Assembly (NCBI GenBank): GCA_963718635.1
Contig: OY970367.1
Span: forward strand, 2,604,001-2,668,000
Reading direction: 5' to 3'
DNA length: 64,000 nucleotides
Origin: JAIOQJ01 sp963718635
Lineage (GTDB): Bacteria; Planctomycetota; Planctomycetia; Gemmatales; Gemmataceae
The notes under the pieces are model-generated. The model was not told where the DNA came from. It did no database searches and was given only the letters and a program-made list of their open reading frames with translations. A program made the translations under genes and the position numbers. The number at the start of each line of letters is the position of its first letter. Positions within the stretch are counted from its first letter, which is position 1. Of the stretch, positions 27,210 through 38,504 are shown in pieces.

Positions 27210-30200
27210 TTACGCTAGGCCACTTGGCGCCAACAGCTTTTTCATATCGCCATGGATACGGCGGCGGATGAGGTATTCGTCTTCGTCGAGCCAGCGGCGG
27301 GCGGTTTCGCCGAGGATGAAATCGTCGCCGGCGAGCGCCAGTACGATCGTCTCGACGATGGAGAGATGGAAAGCGGAAAAGAGCGGCCCCGATACGGTCG
27401 AGTTGGGAATGGCGTCCATCCCTTTCAATAGTTCGCGTAGTTTGGCCGTGAAGATATCGAGGTCGTATAGCTGGCTTATCGCCCGAATGTAGGAGCGAAT
27501 GAGCGGAGTATAACGGCTGGCGATAGGCCGATCCTTGGCCTTCTGCTGCTGATTATCGAGAAGAAAAGCGCGCACTTCCTCGATGATTGGAATGGCCCGG
27601 TTTTTCCAACCAAAGTACGTCCAACATTCGGCGAGTTGCAGCAGGGCCGATAACATATCAACCCAATAACGGCTCTTGGACGGGTGACGGTATTCTTGCC
27701 GAAGCTGGTCAAGAGTTCGACCACTAAACAACAAATCGCTCAGGTCGGCTAATAACTGCTCAACCTGTTGTTTGAGGCCGCAGCGCTTCAACGAACGAAG
27801 CCACTGGCCGAGCGCCTTTCCGATTGATTCAACAATGGCAGGTTCATTGCCCTTTAGGCCGCGCAGATCGGCAACGTAGCGCGCTAGGATTGCTTCGACG
27901 AGTTCCGTCTTGCCATAGTTCGCCGCGAGCGAAACCGAGGCATCGACGAGCTGCGAATGCCCATCGACCTGGCGCATCAGTTCGGCTTCCGCCTTCGCGC
28001 CCGAGAGAGACATCGCCGGCAGAACCAGATTCAAGAGTTCGCTTGCAAAAGATTCCCCAATGCGGGCCGACAACGGCAGCGCCAAGACCAAAACTTGCAA
28101 GCGCTGCTCGGCGCCGCCGGGCTTATTGGCAGCCGCCAGCAATCGACGAATCTCAGTAGCCAGCCGGGCCGGTTCGAGAATCAGCGGCAGCCGTGCCAAT
28201 TCCTCTTGTTGCTGCCACGCGAGGTATGGATTCGATCTTTCAGATGGTTCGAGAATATATAACTGATTGCGCAATTTATTGATGTTGTACATGGCGGTGC
28301 GATCGTCGCCATTCAGCTTCGCGAGGAGCACACCAGGAAGCGGGCCGTGCAGCGCTTCGCCTTTGGCCGCTTGACCGATGCGGTAGACAAACACCTCCGT
28401 CAGAAACTCCGGGGCTCTGTTTTTCTCTTCATTTAGGACCTTCTGCCCGGCGATATTAGCGAGCACGGCTTCATCAAATCATCGCGATTGCGTTCGTCGC
28501 CGATCTTGGCAAAGCCATAGGCAAAGAGCAGGTCGGCGTACCAGCCTGTCGAGGTCAACGGTTGATGCCGGGGCAGCTTGGCTTGACCCTGCAGCTCAAG
28601 CCAGGCATTGATTTCCATTCGGAATTCCAGGAGATACTGGCGAACGTGCCGTAGCCGATTCTTATCGTGCTGGCCGGCAAAGCGGATGAACGATGGCACA
28701 TCAAGCTGTGGCCGCAGCCCCTCTTTGAAGAGCCTTCCGAGCAAGCGGTCGCGCACGCGGGCCAGACAGAGCAGATCGCCTGAAATCTTGGTTAGATGAC
28801 GCCATACGAGCCAACACGCGCGGATGCCCAAACCTGACTCGTGAGCTTCTAAATAGCGACTTATCTCTGGCAGGCGCTCCAGGATTGATGCTGGCGTTGG
28901 CGTGCGAGTGGAAGCATAGAGAAGCCGAGCGGCCAGCTGCCGCATGTCGGCTTGTGTGGGAATGGCAATCGCTAAATCGCCATCGATCTCCGCTTGCGTC
29001 ACCTCCGCGCCGGCATTGACCACTTCGGAATAGAACCAAATCGACAGCCACGCTGCGGGAAGGGTGTCGCGTTCCCAAAGTGCATGAACCCAGCAAAGGG
29101 CTGCCTCGGAGTAATCGCAAAGGGCGGCATTGACCTGGGCCAACCCCGGCCAAAGCGCAACTCTATCCGCATCATCGATCGGCCCGCTAAATGTCAGAAA
29201 GGCCTTCTCGAGATCCTCTCTTTTCAAGACGTGCTCGCTTGGCGTGGCCTCCACCACCGGCGACGCAAAGGCCTTCTCCTCAACCCTGGGCGTTGTTTTT
29301 GGCTTGGCCTGCGGGTGCAAAGACGCAGCTGGCTCAGCGGCAGGCTTTTCAGCTTCCTTATCGTTTGGCTTTCGCTTTTTCGCTTTGCCCGGCGGCCGAC
29401 CTGCACTCGATGGTTCCCCGCATATGAATGAATCGAAGTCGAACGTCGTTGACTGCACCCACGTCCAAAGCGCCTCGGCCTCGCGATCGATGATGTAATC
29501 GACCCAATCCTGCAAAGGGCGAAACGCTTCATCCGCCAATGATTCGGGGGCGAAAGAACCATCGCTCAGCGGCGCCAGCCAGACGATTTGCTCCGGATCA
29601 TCGGCCAGCAATCGGCGGACGGCATCGCGGCGCAGCGTTGGCTGCAGCCGCGTGCCAGTAGGGACAAAGAGATTGTCGAGCCGGCGATAGCGGCTGTACG
29701 CGATCGCGTGCGGAAGCTCAATGGCCGGCGAAGCCAAGCGCGAAGGCCGCGTGCGCAACACGATTTTCAGGGGAGCCTCACCCTGCAAGGCAATGGCGAA
29801 CATCAGCCGCGATGCCAAGCGCTCGTCCACATCGCGAACAAAGGCATCGAAGTTCTCGAGGCCGTTCTCTTCCAAGACCCACATTTCCGGCACATCCGCC
29901 GCATTGCCGGGGATCAGGCGCAAGGGAACTTGCATCTTTTGTTGCAGCGCGCGGGGCACATGAGTGATCGCCGGCCTCGGTAGCTCGAACGTTAGCACAT
30001 CGTATATATCCTGAAATGGCTCATCGTCGATGAACCGCCATTCGCGCGGCGTCCGTAGAAGCACCAGTTGATTAACAGGCGCCTGCAACTTGCCCGCCAG
30101 CGCATGGACATGGCCAATCTCGACCCAGATGCGCGGAGCGGCTTCCACATAAGCAGTCACGTCCGGGTTCAGTCGGTCGAGCGCTCGCAGCAGCGTGTAA

Positions 30201-30643
30201 TAAGGTGGACCAAGGACGCGAAGCAACACGTGCGGACCAGCGAACGAGGGCCCGGCAATCTGCCTTACACTTTGCCGGTCATTGCCGAGCCGTAACATTT
30301 CCGTGGCGATTTCCGCAAGACGCCCCGCAGGCATCAAGAAGATCACCGCTGCGGTCGGTTGAATATCAAGCGGCGCTGTAGACTTGGTTACTGGCAATAT
30401 TTCAAACCATGACCCAAATGCCACAGGACTGGTGAGATGCGCTGAAGCCGTGGCCCCCCCAATTTTTCGGAGAGCCGCCTGCATCACTTTCGGGACTGCG
30501 CACTCTGTCTCAACCGTGAACCCGTCTGTACTCGCAAACGCGGCGCGTACTTCAGTCGCCGCAATCTCGGCCGTCACAAAGCCGGCATCAACGCGAGGCG
30601 AAGGGTATCGAAATCGGGAAAGTGGAAAAGCATCGTTCGCCAT
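27210..30643 (-). CDS. Large unrecognised protein next to FtsH-like operon, one frameshift
   Basis: Two frames join near 28465-28475 (RDDLMK, then AVLANIAGQKVLNEEKN) to give a protein of about 1140 residues. There is no signal peptide or membrane helix. The N-terminal half is mixed alpha/beta, with landmarks APRIWVEIGHVHALAG and NLFVPTGTRLQPTLRRDAVR, then FRPLQDWVDYIID. A Lys/Pro/Ala-rich linker (KAKKRKPNDKEAEKPAAEPA) at about 425-475 precedes an entirely helical C-terminal half suggesting repeat helices. I do not recognise an enzyme. It lies on the same strand as the FtsH-like gene and its 97-residue partner, from which it is separated only by an inserted toxin-antitoxin pair, so it may be a component of that system. 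Coding status is sure; function is unknown. Confidence 0.7.
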
Positions 30644-30828
30644 TCAGATTGTTTCTACATCAAAACGCTCTGTTGATATTGGCGAAATTGACGCGTTTGG
30701 ACAAGGTTGCTCGTGATGGCAATGGAGCAAGACATACAGAACAGATCGGCTGATGTTTAGTCCAATTTGGAATATATTTACTAAAGAGTCCAAGCCGGTA
30801 CTAGTTTTATATCGCAAGGTCCGGAAGC

Positions 30829-31251
30829 ATGTGGACGGTATCGCCAGCGACATATGAGTACGAAAAGCAGAGAAAGCGATTCAAGAAGAAACTGCCGCGA
30901 GAACTCCAGGCAATGGATTTGAACACGGCACAGTTCTTGGCGGCACCGAACGCAGGCGCCAAACCGATGCAGATTGCAAGCACTAACCGCAATCAATTTC
31001 GTACGGAGCCTCAGGGACTTTTCGGCGTCACTCAACGACGGGAAGGAACGGAACGAAATCTGCGCGAAACCCGTTTATATGTCTGGCCCGATCAAGAAAA
31101 CGAGGTTTTACATCTTTTGATGATTGGCGATAAGAATAGCCAGTCCGACGATATTCAGTTTTGCAAGAAATGTGTTGAACAACTGAAATCAATGGAAGGC
31201 AAGAACGATGAACAGCAACAACAAACCGAGCGGCCTTCTGACGAAGCCTAA
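30829..31251 (+). CDS. RelE/HigB-like toxin
   Basis: A 140-residue protein. The end of the fold is clear: TRLYVWPDQENEVLHLLMIG followed by DKNSQSDDIQFCKKCVEQL, the typical final strands and helix of RelE/HigB-type ribosome-dependent or free ribonucleases. The N-terminal helix YEKQRKRFKKKLPRELQAMD is basic. Toxins of this superfamily cleave mRNA. The gene overlaps the downstream Xre antitoxin gene by 44 bases, and toxin-first order is as in higBA. A hydrophilic Gln/Glu-rich tail is encoded within the overlap. Confidence 0.75.
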   Translation: MWTVSPATYEYEKQRKRFKKKLPRELQAMDLNTAQFLAAPNAGAKPMQIASTNRNQFRTEPQGLFGVTQRREGTERNLRETRLYVWPDQENEVLHLLMIGDKNSQSDDIQFCKKCVEQLKSMEGKNDEQQQQTERPSDEA

Positions 31252-31849
31252 GCGCTACCCCAACGTCGCCCATATGATCAGAGACGTTTCGGAAGACAAA
31301 AAGCTTGCTGAAGACACTGCTGCAAAAATCGAATCGCAAAGCATCGTTAATTTCCTCATCGGCCTCCGGACAGTGCATAACCTATCGCAGTCCGAAATGG
31401 CGAAGAAAATGGGCTGCACCCAAAGCAAAATATCGAAGCTTGAACGCGGCGCCGATGACAATCTGAGCATTGGAGACTTTCGAGCTTACACTCAAGCGCT
31501 AGGCCTGGAGATGACGATCAATTTGAGCAAGAAGGGACAGACCATAGCGAATCGAGTCAATGCCCATACGTTCGCCGTCCGCCGACTTATGATTCGGGCA
31601 GCCGAGCTGAGCGGCCATCAGGATGGCTCCATCGCCAAAGGATCACGAAAACTGCTTATTTCCACCATCGGCAATCTCGCGGAGGCGATGGGCGTGTCGT
31701 TGAAGGTACTCCAGAATGCCATCGATGCACTTCCGACCAAACTGCCGATCGAACAACCGCGGTTGATTGAGATGCAACCCGATGAGTCAGATGAAGCGAA
31801 ATCATCAGAGATTATGTCCGGCCGTAAGTCTGCATTCTCGCACTCTTGA
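31208..31849 (+). CDS. Xre-family antitoxin with extended C-terminus
   Basis: A 213-residue protein. The HTH is at about residues 50-100: FLIGLRTVHNLSQSEMAKKM, then GCTQSKISKLERG and IGDFRAYTQALGLEMTI, matching the HTH of HigA-like antitoxins paired with this toxin type. The N-terminal 45 residues and the C-terminal 100 residues (with RANSHTFAV-like NAHTFAVRRLMIRAAEL) form additional, helical parts and are longer than usual. It probably neutralises the upstream toxin and represses the operon. It lies antisense to, and between, the members of the FtsH-like operon. Confidence 0.8.
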   Translation: MNSNNKPSGLLTKPKRYPNVAHMIRDVSEDKKLAEDTAAKIESQSIVNFLIGLRTVHNLSQSEMAKKMGCTQSKISKLERGADDNLSIGDFRAYTQALGLEMTINLSKKGQTIANRVNAHTFAVRRLMIRAAELSGHQDGSIAKGSRKLLISTIGNLAEAMGVSLKVLQNAIDALPTKLPIEQPRLIEMQPDESDEAKSSEIMSGRKSAFSHS

Positions 31850-32079
31850 GCAGGCTATCGCCCGACACAATTAACCAACCAATTGGCTTAAACACCTGGC
31901 TGAAGAGGGGGAAATCTTTGCAAGTGCAGAACTCTTAAGCAAACAAATTGAAAACGTCCTCGCGCCAAGCCGCTGAGACGCCAAGAAGAAGCTGCTAACA
32001 ACAGCCTTGGTTTTTCCTTAGCGGCTTTGCGCGAGAACTCTTCCTTCTGAACAGTAGATTTTGTCGCTTTCTGAACTCT

Positions 32080-32373
32080 TTACTCTGTTTCCTTTACTTG
32101 CGTTTCGACCGTGCCACGAAACTCGATGTTTGCCACTGGTTCTCGCGCAGATCCTTCCTCCGGCTTAGCTGTCCCTTCCGGTCCGCGTTCGCGTTCGACG
32201 ACAACTTTCCCCACGTTGCCGGCGCCGAGTTTCCCGACCACTTTTTCAACCAGTTCTTTGTGCATTTGCTCGTGTTCGTGCGGCAGCGCGTCTTCGTCGG
32301 AGCGCAGGCTGATGACGATATCCTGCTTGCCCGAAACCGGGTCGCGTCGCAATCGGATCGTCAGGTCGGCCAC
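32080..32373 (-). CDS. Small FtsH-associated protein of unknown function
   Basis: A 97-residue protein starting MADLTIRLRRDPVSGKQDIV and continuing SLRSDEDALPHEHEQMHKEL, then VEKVVGKLGAGNVGKVVVER and a charged tail. The strands at the start and the histidine-rich DALPHEHEQMH motif suggest a compact alpha/beta domain, possibly metal-binding. It starts 24 bases after the FtsH-like gene on the same strand and is almost certainly co-transcribed. I recall that FtsH-centred multi-gene systems with small partner domains have been described in bacteria by comparative genomics, and this looks like such a partner, but that cannot be verified here. Confidence 0.65.
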   Translation of the reverse strand: MADLTIRLRRDPVSGKQDIVISLRSDEDALPHEHEQMHKELVEKVVGKLGAGNVGKVVVERERGPEGTAKPEEGSAREPVANIEFRGTVETQVKETE

Positions 32374-32397
32374 ACGTTCTCCTTATTTTTCCTGAGC

Positions 32398-34499
32398 TTA
32401 TTTGCCCGGCGCCATCGCTGCCAGCGTTTTGGCGTCGATCGTCTTATGTTCCAACAGCATATCTCGCAGCGTTTCCAGCAACGGCCGATTTTCGAGCAAA
32501 ATTTTCATGGCACGCAATCGTTGTTCTTCGACGATTTCACGAACGCGGTCATCGATCAACCTTAAAGTTTCGGGCGATAAATTTTCGCGCCGGCGCTTTT
32601 GCTGCATGTCGAAGTATTGTACCAGGCCGAGCTTATCGCCGCCCAAGCCATGCACTTCGACCAGTTCGCGAGCAATGCCGGTGGCAGAAGCGAGATCGCT
32701 GGTTGCGCCAAGCGAAAGATCTTGCAGCAGCATCTGCTCGGCCTCGCGCGCGCCAGCGCCAGGCAGATCATGTCGAGGTAGAAGCCGACAGTCTGCACGT
32801 ATTTATGAGCGGGGTCGGCATGTTTCACATAGCCGAACGCCCACTGCATTTCACTGGCGATGGTGATCCGTTCAATGCCAGGCGAATGAGGGCAAAACAT
32901 CGAGACAACGGCATGGCCTGCCTCATGAGTAGCCAGCACGCGCTCTTCGCCCGGCGCCATTTTTGGCCGTTCGAGAAACTCCGTCAGCGCTAGCTCGACG
33001 TCGGCAGGAGTGGTCTCATCTTTGCGATCGTCGCGAAGCCGCAGACGGGCGAGCGTTCGGCAAAGCGCGTTCAGATGATCGCCGCTATAGCGCGTGCCGC
33101 CGGCCGCGCCGATAACGTGGTCGTTCGTTCGGCGCACAGCAAACTCAAGGGCGTCGTCGCTCATGCGCAGGCCCATCTTCTGATCGTATATCTTGATGAT
33201 TTCCCGGCGGTCATCGGGCTCGGGATAGGGGATGTAGAGATGGAATTCAAAACGACCGGGGCGCAATAAAGCAGGGTCGAGGATCTCGACGAAGTTGGTG
33301 GTGCCAACGACGAAGACGAGTTCCTCTTTATGAAAGCCATCCATCTCGGTGAGCAATTGATTGACCATCGAATGCTCGACGCCGCTGCCGGTATACGTGC
33401 CGCGCGCAGACGCAAAGGAATCGAGTTCATCGAACACGATAATCGACGGCGCCGATTGACGCGCGCGATAGAAAATCTGCCGAAGATTCTCCTCGGACTC
33501 GCCGACCCACTTGGACTTCAACTCCGGTCCGGATATCACCGTGATGGCAGCGCCGATGGCGGCGGCGATCGCCTTCGCAAAGTAGGTCTTGCCCGTGCCG
33601 GGCGGCCCCCAGAAGATCAGGCCGCGCGGAATCAATTCTTCGAGCCGGGCCACATCCTCTTCGCTCGTGGATCGATCGCGCCGAGCAAGAACATCAAGGA
33701 TTTCGCGGCGCAGCCGTTGCTTCACCTTGTCGTAGCCGCCAATATCTCTGTCGAGCGAAATTTCAGGGATTTCAAGAGTGCCCGTCAGTGTAGCCTGTCG
33801 TAATTGCTGATAGGTTCGCTTGTTGTCGGCGGGGTAGTCTTCGCCTTCCAAAGTAGAGAGCAAGCGCCTCAGCCGTACCGCATTCAAGCCGGATACATAT
33901 TTGTACAAAGCCCAGGGATTGAATTGCTTGCCGAACTTTCGGCTCTCGCGCCGAGTGATTAGATGCCTCAGCCGATCTCGGCCGATGCCGAGCAGGCTGA
34001 TGCGATGGGGGAAGAGATTGTCAATTACTTTGGGAAGCGTAAACGAAGGGTCTTTGAACCCAAGCCAGACAATTTCCGGGTTTTCGTAAAGCAAGACGAT
34101 CACTTCACGGGCTTCACCGGTTAGACCTCCCTGGCCGGTCGTCAATAGATCGAGGTGTGGCAAGACGATTACGCGCTTTTCGATCGCACCGCGAACGGCA
34201 TCGCGGATCTGCGAAATCATCGTCCCCATCAAGCCGACGGGAACGGCGCCTGCTGGCGCTGCTTCGCCTTCGCGCGGTCGGCCGTCCAGATAAACGCAAC
34301 GCAAGTTCGCTTCGCGCAAGCGTGTGCGCAGATTCATGAATACGAAAGGCGCCAAGTCCTTATCGCACTCGATCAGGCAAGGCAGACTGCGCTGAAGTTT
34401 TGATGAGATTTCCGTCAGTTCGCGAGCGTAAGCCGCCTCTACCGCCTGCTGCGGCGTCAGATCCAGCGGTAGGTCTTGTTCAGAAAGAAGAATGCTCAT
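32398..34499 (-). CDS. FtsH-like AAA+ ATPase with M41 peptidase domain, no membrane anchor, one frameshift
   Basis: Reconstructed as about 700 residues. Residues 1-240 form an extra N-terminal domain that looks like a degenerate P-loop module (RVIVLPHLDLL at Walker B position; no P-loop), replacing the two membrane helices of true FtsH. The AAA+ core has GPPGTGKT at 298-305, IVFDELD at 354-360, the sensor NFVEILDPALLRPGRF and the second region of homology. The zinc site HEAGH is at 525-529. After a frameshift near 32740-32760 the M41 domain continues MLLQDLSLGATSDLASATGI, which supplies the third zinc ligand region. Both active sites look intact. It would be a soluble or peripheral ATP-dependent protease. 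Neighbours are the eroded ABC protein upstream (45 bases) and the 97-residue protein downstream (24 bases). Confidence 0.85.
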
Positions 34500-34544
34500 A
34501 CTACCAGCTTAGGTGAAGCTTGCGCGGCTACGCGCATTCTCCAC

Positions 34545-36837
34545 TCACACCTGCTCCGCGAACGCGTTGAATTCCAGATAATAGAGATGTTTATAGAGGC
34601 TGCTGTCGCGGACGAGTTCCCGATGTTCGCCTACCGCTTCAATCGTCCGGTTGTTAACTAATACCAAACGATCGCAGCGCTTCAACGTTGAAATCCGGTG
34701 CGGCAGCATAAAGACCGTCTTTCCTTCCAGGACGCGGTTGAAGCTATCGTCGAGCATGGCCTTCGTGTCGTCGTCGAGCGCGATGTCCGGCTCTTCAATG
34801 ATGTAAATCGCGGGATCGCGGACGATGGCGCGGGCGAGGGCAATACGGAACTGTTCGCCGATCCGCAGCGAATGGCCAATGTCGCCGATGGCCGTCTCGT
34901 AGCCGTAAGGCAGCTTTTGAATGAACTGATGCGCATGGGCGAGCTTGGCCGCTTCGAATATACGCGGCAAGTTGATGCTCGGATCGCCGCAGCCAATGTT
35001 GTTCAGCACCGTGTCGTTGAAGACCAGATTCGACAACGTCACCAGCCCGATTTGCGCTCGCAGCGACTCGGGCGTCACCCATTTCAGATTACGGCCATCG
35101 ATGCGAATCTCGCCTTCGGTCGGCTCGAAGAAGCGCGGGATGAGGTAAAGAAGAGCTTCCTTTGCCGCGTGATCGGGACCGACCACGCCGATCTTCTCGC
35201 CGGCGGTTACGGTCAAATTGATTTCATCGAGCGCGTGCTCTTCATCGCCCGGCTCGTGTAGTGAAACGTCCATGAACTCGATCGACTGCGACATCGGTTG
35301 CAGAAATTCCGCATCGGGAAACTGGATTTGATTTCCTTTGCGATCGAGAAACTGGAAGAGCGCTGCGGAAGCTTCATCGCCGCGGCGGAGATATTTTTGC
35401 AAGTCGAGCCAGCCTCTTAATGGCGGATAAATGCCGGTCACGGAGACCGCCAGAATCGTCAGACCTGCCAGCCCCAGGCCATCGCTGAGCACAACGCGAC
35501 CCGAGAGATAAAGCAAAATGATGGCGGCCAGCGCCACCAGAAGCAACAGCAAGGGCTTGGCGAATGCCTCGCCGCGCTGCGCCTGCGATGGGCTTTGGCG
35601 TAGTCAGCCAACTGGCGCTCGACGCGCGATTGGTTGAAAAGATCCATCAGATAGGCTTTGACCAGCCGCAGCATCATGATGCTTTCGAGCATCAGCACCA
35701 GCCGGCTCGCCGCAAATTTGGATGAAGCCCGTCCCTGGCGGCGGAAGGCGGCAACGATTTGGCCCCCCATCAACCACACCAGCAACGCGAACAGAACGAC
35801 GGCCAGGGCCAGCCAGGGCTGCACCAACAATGCCAGAGCGAGCAACAAGATGATTTGCGCGGGATAGCGGGACACGGTCGTCAACCAGAGAAAGAGCGCT
35901 TCATGAATCGCTTCCAATTGACGAACAAACAGCCCTTGTCCGGCAGGCGACTGGTTGGTTCGCAAGGCCGCTTCCCCAAGGCGCGAGGCATGATGATAGA
36001 CGGAGCCGCCGAAATGCGCACCAACGCCTCCACGGAAGCATCGGCCGCTTTAAGATTCATGATGACCATACACGCCGCTGCGAGCAAAGCGACGGCTATG
36101 GCGAGCAGCAAAAGTCCTGTTAAATAGCCACGGTTGGCATCTTTCGAGCCACCTTGCCACATCCAGGGATTGAGCGCAATGAGGGGATTCAACAGACGCC
36201 CGGCGAGGGAACCGCGCAAGCGGATGGCCAGGCCGAGCGCTCCGTGCGGCACGCGATTATCTTCACCAAGACCGGGAACCGGCGCCTGCTCGCCCGCTTT
36301 CACTTTGGGCAGGTACGACTCCGCGGCATCAGAGCCAATGCGATCGTGAAGGTAGACCCAGACGAAGCCGCGCCAGCGCATTTCATGTTCGCGCATGGCG
36401 GCTATGTAGGGGTCGTCAAAGGTTCTGCCCTGCGCCGACTTTTTCAGATCGTCCGCGTCCATCTTGGCCGGCAGAGGCGGCACGTTTTCCGAGTTGTGTA
36501 GGGCGTTCCAAGTCGCGAGGCGCTGTTTGTCGTCGGCCTTCTCTGACTCTGGCGCGATTAGTCCAAGTTGCTCCAGGGCCTGAGAGCGCGACTCTACAGG
36601 CAGGGACTTCCAATTCTCGACAAGCTGTTCCTGCTCGGCCACGCTCAATTGCGCAAAGTTCGGCACGCGCCCCCGCGAGACGAGCAAGTCTACCTGCAAG
36701 GCGAACAGCAGAACGAGAAGGACGTAGAAGAAGCCGGTAGCCGCGCCTGCCAGAAGCGCGAGCCATTTCGCCCGGCTGGAATGATTGAGATAGGCTTTGG
36801 CTCTTGCAAACGGAGTTCGCTCCACTGCCCACCTCAT
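34545..36837 (-). CDS. ABC exporter-like protein with eroded nucleotide-binding motifs, two frameshifts
   Basis: About 760 residues in three successive frames, joined near 35995 and near 35570-35600. The membrane half has six or so helices with a large charged insert after the first helix (about 170 residues) and a conserved-looking SRYPAQIILLLALALLVQPW region. The nucleotide-binding half is recognisable from IEFMDVSLHEPGDEEHALDE and the general ABC layout. However, the Walker A position reads GVVGPDHAAKEALLYL instead of GxxGxGKST, the signature reads HSLRIGEQFRIALARAI instead of LSGGQ, and Walker B (AIYIIEEPDIALDD) and the His loop (LPHRIS) remain. ATP hydrolysis is probably lost or altered. 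It lies in an operon between an ABC-2 permease and the FtsH-like gene. Start at 36837. Confidence 0.75.
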
Positions 36838-36886
36838 ACCGTTTCGGAATCGTCGCAATCTGAGACTTACAAATAGACAAGAAACT

Positions 36887-38116
36887 CTAAGCCAAGTCGC
36901 GGTCTTCAAAAAGAATCAGGCCCAGGATTATGCCAATGGATGAATAGAGCAACGCATAGCCGAAGACCGAGGCGACATAGATGCAAAAATCGAGCATGGA
37001 AATCCCATTGTCGCGAATGATGGCCGTGCCAAGGTTGAAGTACGCGAGCGCTGGGAAGAGCGCGTTGAACAACTGAGCGATGAAGCTGACAAGCTTCAGG
37101 GCGGCCGATTCCTGCGCCATTTGTTGCGTCACTTGCACGAGCACCGGCGCCAGTTGGCCGATGAAAAAGATAAAGAGGCAGATCACAAAATTGATGACGA
37201 ACTGCATCCGCGTTGCGAGAGCCGTGCAGATCGCCAAGAGTACCATCACTTGGCCGAACGTTAGCAGCAGGCCCACGTGATGGGCCAAGGCTTCGCCGCT
37301 CCACTGAGCAACGCCTGACGCAAAGGCCTTCCCTTCCGGCGTGGGCGCTCCCTGCTCGAAGTGCGGCGTCAGCAGCGAAATGACTTCCGTTGGCATCGAA
37401 TCGTTGACGTCGTCCATCCGGTCGAAATGGGGCTTGATGAACAGCGCCCAGGTTAAAATCCAGCCGAGAAAAAGCATCATCGCCCAGCAAGCGAGCAGCG
37501 TGCCCAGATACTTACCGATCAGGAATTGACGCCGACTGATCGGCTTGCTCATCACGGTAATGGCCGTTCGGCCTTCAATTTCTTCGTTGATGGAAATGCT
37601 TGCTGCCAGCAGCCCGAACAAGCTTGCCGCCACCATGGCAAGATCGAAGCCGACCTGCTTCATCATCTTGTAATCTTCGCCGAACGTGAAATAAGGAACG
37701 ACCATTGATACGAAGATGACCAATGCCGTGAAGAGTGAAATCAGCCAGAACATCGGCTGCCGCCACCCTTCGCGAAAAGTCGATAGGACGACCGCCCCGC
37801 CCTTGGGCCAGATCAATAAAAGAAACTGCGGCGCCAGCACGAGAAAATCGAGCGCCAACTGAATATGCAGCAGCGAGCCGTAGTAATAACCGTATTCCTT
37901 CAACTTGGTTACGATGCGCACTTCGGACATGAACAGCGCGAACACCAAAGCAACGCCGAGCACCCCGCCAGCCGCATAACCGAGCGTTTGCAGATCGCGC
38001 ATCCATCGCCGGAACCCGCGCGGATCGAGCCCCCACAGCCAGGGAATGGCCGCCACGCCCTGAACCAGCGCAAAAACCAACCCCGCCAAGAACAGATCCA
38101 AAAACGATGTCGTCAT
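36887..38116 (-). CDS. ABC-2 type permease
   Basis: A 409-residue integral membrane protein with about eight or more helices. The segment ISINEEIEGRTAITVMSKPI followed by SRRQFLIGKYLG is the hallmark cytoplasmic loop of ABC-2 permeases of the NosY/ABC-2 transporter family. The start at 38116 (MTTSFLDLFLAG) is preferred over an ATG seven codons upstream because it leads straight into the first helix. It is followed at 49 bases by the eroded ABC protein. An ABC ATPase with intact motifs, as such permeases require, is not adjacent; one is encoded at 47.8 kb in another operon. Confidence 0.85.
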   Translation of the reverse strand: MTTSFLDLFLAGLVFALVQGVAAIPWLWGLDPRGFRRWMRDLQTLGYAAGGVLGVALVFALFMSEVRIVTKLKEYGYYYGSLLHIQLALDFLVLAPQFLLLIWPKGGAVVLSTFREGWRQPMFWLISLFTALVIFVSMVVPYFTFGEDYKMMKQVGFDLAMVAASLFGLLAASISINEEIEGRTAITVMSKPISRRQFLIGKYLGTLLACWAMMLFLGWILTWALFIKPHFDRMDDVNDSMPTEVISLLTPHFEQGAPTPEGKAFASGVAQWSGEALAHHVGLLLTFGQVMVLLAICTALATRMQFVINFVICLFIFFIGQLAPVLVQVTQQMAQESAALKLVSFIAQLFNALFPALAYFNLGTAIIRDNGISMLDFCIYVASVFGYALLYSSIGIILGLILFEDRDLA

Positions 38117-38154
38117 AGAAAGACCGGAGAGTTCCACCCAGCAGGGAAGGCCAA

Positions 38155-38400
38155 CAGACTTCCCGAGCAGAGTTGCTCGGGAAGTACAGCGTTGCTAATC
38201 TCTGTTGTACTGGCTGGCCACCGTGAAGGCAGGGCGATTGGCGCCTTATTTATCTCTCTTCAGGCCGAAGGCCTGGCGGATTAAAGCCCATGGCAAGCGT
38301 TTCGCGCCGCCGTGGGTAAGCCATGCAGGCAACGGCCGCACTCTTTCAGAGTGCGGCCGTTGCCTGCATGGCTTTCCGGCACTCTTTCAGAGTGCTCACG
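38155..38400. repeat. Group of hairpin-forming repeats upstream of the ABC/FtsH operon
   Basis: A short inverted repeat, acttcccgagca with its complement, lies at about 38159-38186. A perfect inverted repeat has 27-base arms at 38318-38344 and 38348-38374 around a ttc loop; it is followed by a smaller gcactctttcagagtgc hairpin at 38380-38396. The 38117-38504 gap holds no gene. The hairpins could separate the divergent transcription units. Confidence 0.85.
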
Positions 38401-38504
38401 ATAAGTGCGAATTAGGTGATAAATCGAAGGCGCGACAGGTATAGATCATCTATGCCCCTCGAAGTATAATCTAAACAGGTGGAATTCGTTCAGCTCGGAA
38501 CTAG

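Noticed and set aside
32398..34499. Housekeeping FtsH
   Set aside because: It lacks N-terminal membrane helices, has an extra degenerate domain and sits in an ABC-linked operon, so it is a divergent paralogue.
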